Part shown: in pieces, positions 1 to 9,176 of the stretch
Layout of the letters: each line of letters starts with the position of its first letter
Numbering within the stretch: position 1 is the stretch's first letter
From: Gyromitra esculenta
Taxonomy: Eukaryota; Ascomycota; Pezizomycetes; Pezizales; Discinaceae
Reading direction: 5' to 3'
Length of the DNA stretch: 64,000 nt
Assembly (NCBI GenBank): GCA_038503075.1
Contig: JBCAML010000013.1
Location: forward strand, 930,001 to 994,000
Position numbers and translations under genes: made by a program
The notes under the pieces: model-generated
The model's database searches: none
Told to the model about the DNA's origin: nothing
Seen by the model: only the letters and a program-made list of their open reading frames with translations

Positions 1-660
1 TTAGCTTTGTCAAACATATCCAGGTATTCGTGGTACTCGGCGGGTATTCGTTGTCTCCACTCTTCCTTGGTAGTCTTGCTATCGAGGACTCTATTGATTT
101 CGTAGAGGGACATGGAATATACTTGAGTACCCTTTTTCCTGGCGAGCATGCGGAAGCTAGCTGCGCCAATGAAAGCGGCGTTTAAGCTTTCTTTGGAGGG
201 AATGGCGGGGGCTGAAACGAGGGGTTGGTGGGGGGCACAGTGGGTGATGCAGAATTCAGAGTTGAATTCAATGCTTTTATTGGCAAACTGCAGATGAACG
301 TCATGAATGTTCATCCAGGGGATCCCGAGTACTAGGGGGTAATGGCCTAGTTTGGTGACAAAAAAGGGGGCTTTCTCAGTGTGTTGTTGGATGGAAAGCT
401 CTAAATGACAAGTTGGGTAATGTCTCCTGAAGCAATTGTTCGCCCATCAATGACTTCTAATTGACGGGGAGTTTTTAAAGGAGATAGGGGGAGAGAATGG
501 TGATGCACGAAGTTTTCATCAATAAAAGCGAATCCTGAGGCTCCAGTGTCTAGAAGTGCGTGTGTTTTTATGATTTTATTTTGGTGGGAAAGGTTACAAG
601 AAATTACAAAATGTTCCCCATCCAAGTTATCCTCCACGCACACATCAGACACTGAAAACC
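1..660 (-). pseudogene. Ty3/gypsy pol fragment (protease to start of RT), frameshifted
   Basis: Read on the minus strand this encodes the pol N-terminus of a Ty3/gypsy retrotransposon. The retropepsin motif LLDTGASGFAFID lies in the frame 652-401. That frame stops at 403-401, and the protein continues one frame over from about 413 to the left edge, with LGHYPLVLGIPWMNIHD and then IPAEYHEYLDMFDKA, the usual lead-in to the reverse transcriptase of fungal gypsy elements. The segment is open at base 1, so the rest of pol lies outside the window. At least one frameshift near 405-415 breaks it. The family assignment rests on the protease motif and the LGIPW block; it is an inactive relic in this reading. 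Confidence 0.85.
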
Positions 661-779
661 CAGAAATAGAAAACGCAGATAAAGAAGAAAATTGGACCAG
701 AGCAGGGTCACAAGGCGACTCTGGTTGAACTAGTTTAAAGAGTCAACGGAGTCTGCTGCATCGAAGGCAGGAAAGCGGG

Positions 780-2027
780 GTGGCAAGGGCGGGGGAAAAA
801 CAGAGGGAGGCTGGGGGTACGGCGGCGGTATTAGTGACGATTTCACTCATGGCGGGACGCTTGGAGGCGGAGGGACAGTTTGAGAAGATATGGCGCCGGC
901 GCAGAACAGGCAACGATTATTGGTTTGTCTCCAGGATTTCTCTTCTGGAGATAGTTTTCTTCTCCCGTTTATCTGAACATACCGTTGTTCAGGGGCGGGG
1001 CGAGAGGTGGAGGTTCGTCCAAAGGAGAGATCCATGGGGACGAGTCCTCCGGGAGCAAAGGAGGAGGAGGCGGGAGTATAGGCGGCGGGGGCGGCAGCAG
1101 GGGCGGTGAATTGCCCCATGGTATTGCGGGCGGCGTTTTTCTTCTCTTCCCTTCTTGCTCGGATTCGGTTATCCAGGCGGAGGAGGAAGGCGCAGAGGGA
1201 AGTAAAGGTGGTGGGGAAGTCGGCGACAGTTACTACCGCTTCTTTCAGCTCGTCCGACATGCCGAACTCTAGAGCATCGTTCTTGGCTGACTCGTCAAAG
1301 TTGAGGCGTCCCATGATCCGTTGAAAGTCGGCAAGGTAGGCGGAGAAATCTCGCTTCCCTTGTCGGAGTTGGTGTAGCTCACGGCGGGCAGTGCCGAGAG
1401 GGTCGGGGTCGCCGAAGGCTGTTTCGGCGGTGATCAAATCGGCGGCAGAGTTCGCGTGGTAGTTCCGTCAGGAAGGACGGAGTGGCGAACTTGTTCGAGG
1501 CGGCTCACTCAAGACGGCTGATAGCATACAATATCATATTGTTGCTGTTGGAAAATCGATCGGCGTTAACCGCAGAGTTTTGGCCTGAGCTGTAGAACAA
1601 ACCCAGGGAGTTTATCGCGAGACCCATTGAACTTATCCGGGTCAGGCATCTTATCCGAACGACCTCCTTGAGTGTGAGCAGGAGGGGGTGGTGGCGATGG
1701 TGCAGGTGGTGGAGGGGCGGCGTTTTGGAGGCGGACGATTTCTGCTTCGGCTGCTTGCAATTGGGATTGGCAGGTATTGAATCTTGCCGTCATGTTGTTT
1801 CTCTCCTGAGTGACCTCTTCTAGTTGTAGGTCAGCATAGGTGAGATTTTCGACCCTTTGTAGGTAATGGGATCGAACTTCGTAGGTGGAGGCGAGGTCGG
1901 CGTTAGCGGCAGCTTGGAAGTTTTCGAAGGTGGGGAAAGTCGGGGGCAGGGCGGGGTTGCTCGTAGCGGCGTTGGGGTTTATGTGACAGCGTAAAAAGCG
2001 GGGTAGAGGGTGTGGATGAGGAAGCAA
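780..2027 (-). pseudogene. Ty3/gypsy gag, broken by frameshifts
   Basis: This is the gag of the same element, upstream of the protease on the minus strand. The N-terminal part (2027-1566) has a coiled-coil-like stretch, a Pro-rich linker and the block DKFNGSRDKLPGFVLQLR typical of fungal gypsy capsids. The capsid continues in another frame (1437-847) with ETAFGDPD, SDELKEAVVTV and LDNRIRARREEK. The frame changes between 1566 and 1437. The zinc knuckle begins as NRCLFCAG near 890, and its His/Cys half (HIFSNC) is in another frame, so a small deletion falls inside the CCHC motif. No ATG-initiated full gag remains. Relatedness to the 1-660 fragment is inferred from order and strand. Confidence 0.85.
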
Positions 2028-2410
2028 CGTAATCTCAAGGGGCGAGGTTTCTCCTTAGTTCTCAGGTATCACGAGATGAGCAGTCTTCTTGAAGAGGAAA
2101 CTAGGCAACAAGAGTGTTTACGGAGTTCGCACAGGCTCTACGAAGTGTTCAAGTATAGAGGACTTGAGGACAGCGACAGCGTAAGGTTATGAGGTATAAC
2201 GAGGTTTGTATTTTGTAATACACGAGTGGACAATAGAAGACGTTGCTTAAAGAAAGAAGAAGAAAAAGTACAATAAGAGGAAATCCGACATATACCCCAT
2301 CCCAACTCGTTCGATGACAAAGACTTGACTCATTGCAACGGAAACCCAAAGAAACATAAGGAACAACAACGTAACACCATAGCCTCGCAACCTTATACTA
2401 ACGAACCAAC
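2028..2410 (-). mobile_element. Probable 5' LTR/leader of the Ty3/gypsy fragment
   Basis: This 383-bp non-coding stretch lies directly upstream of gag (minus strand) and ends where LINE sequence starts, so by position it should hold the 5' LTR and leader. A TGTTACG start, common for fungal gypsy LTRs, reads on the minus strand at about 2376-2370. I could not find the matching CA end or a clear primer-binding site, and the 3' LTR is outside the window, so the boundaries are unproven. Confidence 0.4.
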
Positions 2411-2430
2411 AACAACAGTCATCCAGGTTC

Positions 2431-3357
2431 ATGGAAGGAAGAGAAGTTAAATTGAGATTTGATGGAAGAGAAGCAGAATGGCAGTCAGTTAAGACCGGAA
2501 TCCCTCAAGGCAGCCCGATATCACCATTGCTATTCAACTTGTATATCGCCCCACTATTGGAATGTATGGAAACATATGTATCCGATAGATTCGAAGACGA
2601 GGTCATAGTTCCAACCTTTATCGATGATGTTACCTTCGTAGTAGCCAGGGACTCATGGGAAGAAGTTATCGAAAGGGGAGAAGAAATGTTGAGAAAAGCA
2701 AACGAGTGGGCAGGAGAGAATGATGTAAAGTTTGCCAAAGACAAGCTAGAATGGATAAGGTTAGGGGAGAAAAAAGAGTTTAGGGAAAAAGAAGAGATTG
2801 ACAACAGAGAAGGAGGATGCAAGGCTGAGAGTGAGGTCATGAGATGGCTAGGAGTATGGCTTGATAGGGGGTTAAAGTTCAAGGAACATGTAAATATTAA
2901 GGTTAAGAAAGCGGAAGCAGTTACGCAAAGGATAGGGAGGTTGGCTAGAGGAGAGGAGGGATGCGGAGTTGGAAATTTGAGGAAAATGTATATAGCGTGC
3001 GCAAGAAATGTGATGGATTTTGGGTCCAGAGTGTGGTGGGCGGGACAAAAAGGAATGGCGGAGACAATGGATAGGGCAGATGAAAAGGCAATGAGGAAAA
3101 TAGGGAGACATTTAAGGACAGCACCGGGGGGGGCAATCAGGGTAGAAAACGATATGGTCCCAACCGAACTAAGGCTCAACGAACGACAAGAACGAATAGC
3201 CATAAGGGCGATCAGCAAGCCAAAAGACCACCCGATGAGAAAGTTGGCTGAAGAGGAAATGAAGGAGCAAAAAGAGAAAAGAAAAAATCAAGATGACAAA
3301 GACTGGGGGAAAGGGGGGGTAAAGGGAGAAGAGAAGTGGAAAAGAAAGGAGGAGTGA
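2431..3357 (+). pseudogene. LINE reverse transcriptase, C-terminal part
   Basis: The surviving frame holds the end of a LINE RT. The block GIPQGSPISPLLFNLY is RT motif B, and FIDDVTFVV is the catalytic motif C with both aspartates (Ile replaces the usual Ala of FADD). A thumb-like Lys/Glu-rich region follows to about residue 308. The fingers and first catalytic Asp are missing because of truncation. The frame ends at 3357 in a G-rich tract (3304-3325), and the protein resumes in the next frame, so a small indel near there has split one original ORF. It cannot encode an active RT. Confidence 0.85.
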
Positions 3358-4469
3358 GACAAGGATGCAAAAAGATTGGGGAGAGGATAAAAGGGAAATG
3401 GGGAAGAATAGAGAAGAGCTGGGAATTGGAAAAGGCGGAAAAATTATGGGAAAGAAAGGTTAGGGAAGAGCTGGAGATTGAAATAGGACAAGGGGAAAAG
3501 GAAGGACTGGAAAGGATGAGGAAGAGAAGAGAAGAGGAAAAAGAAGTGATTATGTATACGGATGGGTCAAAGAAAGGTGGAAAAGTGGGAGTGGGAGTAT
3601 GCAGAATAGATAGGTGGGGACAAAAGGTGTGGACCGGAAGCTATGGACTTGGAAGTGAGATGGAGATCATGGATGCTGAGATGGTAGGCATCATGAAAGC
3701 CGTGGAGCAGGGGATAGTACAATGCAGAGAGAAGGGCGCCAACCAGTTAGTCATTCGAACCGATAGCCAAGGAGTGATGACAAGGGTCAAGGAAAGAAAA
3801 CCAGGACCCGGCGAAATGATGGCACATAAGATCCGATGGCAAATACACACAGCAGAAGTCAGAAAAGTCAAAACCAAATTTGAATGGGTCAAGGCTCATG
3901 CGAATATTGTCGGAAACGAAGTAGCCGATATACTAGCCAAAGAAGGATACGATAAATCAAAAGATAAAGAATGGTTTATCTCTCTTGCGTACCTAGCAAC
4001 CAAGGCAAGAAGCGATGTCAAGGACAAGTGGACGGAGAACTGGAAGACAGATCCCCGAAAAGGCAGAAATTATGAAGGCACGCCTAGCGATAGACGAAAA
4101 GTCAAATTCGAAAATCACGATAGAGCCACCAAAGTCAGTATCAGCAGACTACGCACAGGCCGTATTTGGATCAATAAGTACAAATCGAGGATCCAACAAG
4201 CTGAGACTGAAGAATGCGAGTGTGGGAAAGGAGTGCAGAATGTAAAGCATATTCTGGAAATATGCAGATTTACAGTGGATTCAAGAAATGAAGCGGAAGA
4301 AAAATTGGAAAAAAGTGTGGGTGTCAGAGAGTTGTTATATACCGAGGAAGGTATAGGGTATGGAGTTAAGATATGGAAGGAATTCAAAATTGTGAGGAGA
4401 AGTGCGAAAGAGGAAGGAGAAAGAGAGGATAGGGAATTAGAATGGGGATATGGAGATTTAGTGAGATAG
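3336..4469 (+). pseudogene. LINE RNase H domain and C-terminal Cys/His motif
   Basis: This continues the LINE ORF after the frameshift. The RNase H1 fold is recognisable with its acidic residues in place: MYTDGSKKGG (first Asp), DAEMVGIMKAV (Glu), IRTDSQGVMT (second Asp) and HANIVGNEVADILAKEG (His plus last Asp). Near the C-terminus ECECGKGVQNVKHILEIC gives the Cys/His block seen at the end of Tad-clade proteins. The domain itself has no stop codon, so the insertion is probably not very old, but without its 5' half it is non-autonomous. The first ATG of this frame (3336) is unlikely to be a natural start. Confidence 0.85.
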
Positions 4470-4633
4470 GATGAGAATATGCAGAGAGTTAAGATTTAAT
4501 TGTTTGGATTTTTTATTTTTAAGCGAGAATTGTTTGATTTTATTTTGGGTTTTTTAGTTTGTTTTGGTTTATTATTTTGTTTTTTCCTTTTGCTAACCGC
4601 CATAACCCATGAGGTTGGATGCGTGTATGATTA

Positions 4634-4653
4634 ATCTATCTATCTATCTATCT
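4634..4653 (+). repeat. (ATCT)5 microsatellite, LINE 3' tail
   Basis: Five ATCT units follow the LINE 3' UTR directly. Many LINEs end in a short tandem repeat rather than poly(A), so this is read as the element's tail, not an independent microsatellite. Confidence 0.8.
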
Positions 4654-4659
4654 CTAACT

Positions 4660-6092
4660 TTACTTTCCTTAATGAGACGGTTCGCACGCGGATGCTCATC
4701 AATCTTCTGTGCAATATAGTTGGCAATGTCTTCGTCATTTGCTAAGAGCTCAAGTTTTGCCGAGTCTTGGAAGGAGTCCTAGATGTCTTCTGGATAGTAC
4801 CGACTAGTCAAGAATAGGCTTATACCATCCTTCGCCATTTGATGGAAGAGTGGCAAGAGTCTATTTCGCCGAGACTTATGATCGCACTCGTCTAGGGCGT
4901 CGCAGATGACAAAAGTTTGAGCGAACCATTTGGCAACTACAAGGAGGATTTTGTATAACTGCTTGAGCGTGGGTCGTTTTTGTTCACACTCGAGTTTAGC
5001 GTGTAAATCATCAAGTTCCTTTGGTAGGTGAGGTATTTGGCATGCAAGTTGTTTCAACAAATTGACAAGTACGTCTTTTGGCTCTTGTCGGTCTTGCTCC
5101 TTATAGTTGAAATATATGTACGCTACTCCGTAGCTTTGTGTCTCTGCTTGATCTAACAGGTGATCGACAACAGCAGACCTATATACATCGGCGGCGGCCT
5201 TGGCCCTATGACACTTCGTGGCCAGAAGTTAAGGATAGCAAACAATAAAAATGTTTTCCCAACACCAGCTATGATGCAGTCAGCTACAATTTGGATTATT
5301 TCCCTCTACGGTGCTAGTGGTACATACGAATACCGTAACCCCAAAGCAGTGGAGACCTTGAGGTTTTTCAATCCAGCCCTTAAACTCTGGCGTTTTCAAC
5401 ATCCATTGGCCAGTATTTTTTCGTCGTCTCTCACTGATTTCGACGTGCCTTTTGTCAAAGGTGTCAGGATATAACCAGTGAAGCGCTTCTGTACGTTTCT
5501 CCCCTTTCAATAAAACCTATCAGCCAACGGACCTACAATTTGGCTGAAGCGTGTCCGAACCTGTGCTGAATTAACTTACTTACTTCGATACCCACGATTC
5601 TCCTATGGAGAACTGTTGTTTGGTTTCTTGATTTGAGTTAATTTGGGAAGAAGCATATCGTAGCAATATATAAACCCACAGCTAATCAGCACTTATAGCT
5701 AGTATAAAAACACCTTTGAGCCCTTCGACCTGTGAGATATACTCTGAAACTTCTTTTTCTTTAAAAGGCCACCGAAGCTGAGCTAATACTCTTGGCAGCC
5801 AGTCTCGAGGAAGTTCTAGTTTAAATTTAAGGCTTATCATCGCAAGCTTAAGGCTGCACTTGCGGGGAGGCTCGCCAAGTTTCCATGCCGCAATAATCCC
5901 AGGATGTTCCCGCTCAAATACCTGTAGATTTGGAAGGACCGTAGTGAGTAATTTTATCTCATCATTAAGCTTCCGAATGCTTCTAGAAGTCTTCTCCACT
6001 TTGTTGATGTATTCATAGGTCAATCGAGCTACCTGTGTCGTAAGTTGTATTACTGCGATCAAGCTGGCTGCGACGCTCAATCCATCGGTCAT
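4660..6092 (-). pseudogene. STAND/NACHT NLR-like gene relic
   Basis: A decayed fungal STAND protein gene on the minus strand, in the order expected for the family. The start at 6092 gives MTDGLSVAASLIAVIQ, the helical N-terminal domain common in fungal NLR-like proteins, open to about 5682. Next comes the pre-NACHT block LYPDTFDKRHVEISERR with GQWMLKTPEFKGWI (5500-5380). A P-loop reading IIAGVGKT lies near 5270, with the first Gly of GxxxxGKT replaced. Further on are ICDALDECD (Walker B, near 4890) and FLTSRYYPEDI (4800). A stop interrupts the frame at 4779-4781; the same frame then reads on to about 4670, where LINE sequence begins. Several frameshifts separate the blocks and the C-terminal repeats are missing. 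Such genes act in non-self recognition; this copy is dead. Confidence 0.8.
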
Positions 6093-7732
6093 AGTAAAAA
6101 TAAATAAGGAAAGAAGGGTTATATTGCGGACTAGTGCTGATAGGTGAATTGTTTAAAGAGTCGGGAACCAGGGACTTAAATACGTAGAGCCTTGCTTGCC
6201 TTTGAGATCATATGCATTGCGTAACTTATCGTCAAGCCATAGTGAAAAATAGCTGAGCGATCCAACAATACGACATGGTCAATACACATGTAGGCTCCAC
6301 ATACGCTATGGTAGGAATGAGAAAGGCTGCGGATCTACATGTAGTTATATTGCTGCAAGACCGGGAGGATTCGCAGGATTTCTTGTTTTCTGTCCTACCC
6401 GCAACGCTTAGGCGTACAGCCACGTCCCAAAGGTCTTTGCACCCCCTCTACTATCAAGCTTAACTCCATGTACTTGTTAGCAGGCATACGAGCCAGATAA
6501 CAGAGGGTGTGTGGTTTTCTATACTACAAAACCCGTGCCTAATATCACAGCACACAAAACCACCACCCCATATTTTCCAGTTCGTATTCCTGCTAGCAAG
6601 CACCAGCAGATTTAAAGCATGGTTTTGTTATAAAGAAGTTATCTAATCATTATCCTACGTATGCCTAGTATGCTAATAACTATATGTATATCTCCCTTTT
6701 TAATTACTCTCTTACAGCTTGGTTTAGTGACTTGTTACTGTGCTCTCAGGTTGTTAGGGTGCAAAGGCTTTTGAAGCGCGGCTGTACCTATTCACCTTAC
6801 TCTAACTGATTGCCACTAAACTTGCTCACAAGACACAGCCCACACTACAAGCTGAAAATTTTAGCCAGTCTTCTGTGTGCACGGTGGGTGCCTGGTAACG
6901 GAGGGCACACCAAGTAAGCATTAGACAACGACAAATCTAAAACAAAATCAGAACACTCTCTAAAGCACAGGAGAAATTCTTGTTAACTAAAGGATAGGTG
7001 GAGAATCCAAATATCTGATCGAATTTTTCTCGGAACTAGAGGGTTCTGTGACTTTGGATTTCTTCCCATCCAAGGTTTTGCTGTGGTTTTGTGTTGCTAC
7101 GTACGTGATTTGAACTCGGCGCGGCTACAAACGGTATTGGATCATGCATTATGGGTGTAGGTAAAAGTCTGTCGCTAGGCAGCGGTGCTGGCAGTGCAAA
7201 ACTCGGCCGCCAACTCAACTCAAAATCAAGGAAGTCCTCAAAAATTTGCAGGAAGTAGAGGGCTTCAGGGAGTGTAAATTAAATGTTACCTAGCGAAAGA
7301 AGAGCACCAGAATGTTGAGCATGAAGAGAGGCACCACCGCCAACACCGCCACTTGGAGTCAGACTTTCCCTATACCCATAGTACTTGTGTAGCCGGTCTA
7401 CAGTGAAGTTGCAATTGTGGAACAAGTTTTTGTATCTGATGTCGCGTGGGCCCGTTTATATCTTTTCATTTTTAATTTCGGTTTATCCTCCCCGTACTCA
7501 GTTAATAGCACTAACATAAGAGAACTTAGGTTATTGGTAGTATTTTAGTATTTCGTATTGTAGTTAGATTTCTAACAGTGGATCTTCCAGAGGGCTGAAA
7601 ATGAGGGCTAACAAAATCAAAGCCACCTCCTCTAACTATTGAGATACCCTTTAAGCCTTCTCTCGCTTCCCACTTTCAACGATATCCACCGCATCAGTCG
7701 CACAAAGATTTTTGACAGTTGTTAAACCGCTG
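6093..7732. other. Gene-free stretch upstream of STAND relic
   Basis: Apart from the foldback repeat I see no supported gene. Short open frames lack ATG starts or recognisable motifs. One TACATGTA palindrome lies at 6336-6343. Confidence 0.5.
6474..6601. repeat. Foldback (hairpin) repeat, about 128 bp
   Basis: The left arm from about 6474 (ACTTGTTAGCAGGCATACGA, then GAGGGTGTGTGGTTTT) is repeated in inverse orientation in the right arm ending near 6601 (complement GCTAGCAGGAATACGA, then GGGGTGGTGGTTTT). The arms are imperfect, about 55 bp each, with a short loop. This could be a foldback transposon or a decayed MITE. I see no clear target duplication. Confidence 0.5.
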
Positions 7733-7894
7733 TACAGTCGTTCTCGGCCTGATGGCAGAACCGGTCAGTTGGCGGACTAGGTGTTAGTTGGCCCAATCCG
7801 CAAACAGAGGTCTAGGGTTCCATGCTCGTTGCTACCAAGTTCCCCCCATGTCCGCCAACTGACCAGTTCCACCATCAGGTCGGGAGCGACTGTA
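7733..7894. mobile_element. MITE, CAGTCG family (Tc1/mariner-like), copy A
   Basis: A 162-bp element with terminal inverted repeats of about 44 bp: the left end reads TACAGTCGTTCTCGG and the complement of the right end TACAGTCGCTCCCGA. Both share GTCAGTTGGCGGA further in. It is bounded by TA on both sides, as expected for Tc1/mariner or pogo/Fot1 elements, whose termini often begin CAGT. There is no internal ORF. The family is shared with the copy at 34873-35047. Confidence 0.8.
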
Positions 7895-8459
7895 TGCAGT
7901 AGCTACGAACTTAGTCAGGCGGCGCCTTGTGCTGCGCACTGACAATTGCATCAACAGAAAGCTTGATATGGAAAATATGTGTCCATTGGTGATTCATCTA
8001 GCTAGCGAAGCACGACAATCTAGGGAGAGACGTAATCCGATTGAAGAAGACGACCCAGACAAAAGCGGCATATATGTGCGTACAGCCGTGTAAGAAAAGA
8101 AATACATTATGCCAAAGGCGCGCTCTTCTAGCTTGCTAGACATCTGGAAGTTGAAGTCACGTTCGTTTTCGACAATACGTTTGCTATGGCAAGGTTTGCC
8201 TGGGATCGCTGTTCGATATACACACGTCAGGGTTATAGTGTTGGTCTGTCAATTCCCAATAGCTAAGCTCTGGCACAAGTACTAGGAGAGGGCAAAGAGC
8301 CTAGGTTATTTGGCATCCTCCGCTCGGTGTATACTCCCGCGCCCTCATCCCAGGAACAAAGACACGCGAAATCAAAAAGCTCGAGAGAAAATATGTGTGC
8401 TGCTGGGTAATGAACTGCAAGAGAGAACGGGAACAGCGGGATGCACTGCAATTGGCATC

Positions 8460-8695
8460 TGTTGGGTATATTATATATATCTATAGGTTTCCTAGGGTTC
8501 ACGTCCTCCGACGGGATACCGGTTCGGCTAGAGGCTTTAGCTACTATAGGGGTTGCTCGGGCCGATCTATTCGACGCCCAAAGAACCTCCTACAGGGAGT
8601 ATATATATAGGGGTTTGATGCCCATGCTTGGTTTTTCTTTCTCCTCTCTTTATACTAACAGCTCAGATATACAAATTTGTTCATTATTCTCAACA
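8460..8695. mobile_element. Solo LTR (Ty1/copia-type ends)
   Basis: A 236-bp sequence begins TGTTGGGTATAT and ends ATTCTCAACA, the TG...CA ends and TGTTG/CAACA inverted repeat of copia-type LTRs. It is flanked on both sides by the identical pentamer GCATC (8455-8459 and 8696-8700), a perfect 5-bp target duplication. A TATATATAG box at about 8602-8610 fits an LTR promoter read on the plus strand. There is no internal coding region on either side, so this is a solo LTR left by LTR-LTR recombination. Superfamily is inferred from the ends only. Confidence 0.88.
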
Positions 8696-8940
8696 GCATC
8701 GAAGAATGCGAGTGATATTTCATGAGTTTAATATCATAAAGCTAATCTTCCGCAGAAAGGTAAACTACAATTAGCTGAAATTCTAAAGCTTGAACACCTT
8801 ACAGAAACAGAGGTTCATAGAGCCTATTTTTACCTTTTAGTACAACACCACGTACAAAAGACGTTTTGCTAGTGCCACTTGCCATGACTACATGTAGTGG
8901 GTGAGGTGAGAGTATGCTTTGAATATTTATTGATATGTTC

Positions 8941-9176
8941 TACTTGGGGTGAGACTAAATCCTCGAAATGCAACCGTAATACCCTAAACCACGACTCACA
9001 CTCAAAGAAATTGGATTCTAAAATGGGAGAAATTTACGCAAAGGACAGCTTTGCGCCGCTATTCTTTAATGGAATATCTCTTAAGGTTGAATTGGTGATT
9101 GTGTATTGGTTGTTGGGGTTGCAAATTGTTGATTCTCGTTGCCATGCATTTCGGGGAATTAATCTCACCCCAAGTA
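8941..9176. mobile_element. MITE, TACTTGGGGTGAGA family
   Basis: A 236-bp element with inverted termini. The left end reads TACTTGGGGTGAGACTAA and the complement of the right end TACTTGGGGTGAGATTAA, and both continue with CGAAATGCA after a short divergent gap. TA stands at both outer ends. The single open frame across it lacks an ATG at its start and any known motif. The outermost bases resemble the CTCGGGTG-type elements near 32.6 and 36.9 kb, so a distant relation is possible. Confidence 0.78.

Larger units (their letters stand above)
2411..4653 (+). mobile_element. 5'-truncated Tad-like LINE with (ATCT)n tail
   Basis: A non-LTR retrotransposon truncated inside its reverse transcriptase. 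It keeps the RT palm end, an RNase H domain, a C-terminal Cys/His motif, an AT-rich 3' UTR (4470-4633) and a short tandem (ATCT)5 tail at 4634-4653. RT followed by RNase H and a terminal CxC...H...C block is the layout of the fungal Tad clade. The 5' end is placed near 2411 because sequence resembling RT begins at SSRFMEGREVKL and an in-frame stop lies about 30 codons upstream. 5' truncation is the usual result of target-primed reverse transcription. I found no convincing target-site duplication: gypsy DNA lies on the left and STAND pseudogene sequence on the right. Confidence 0.85.
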
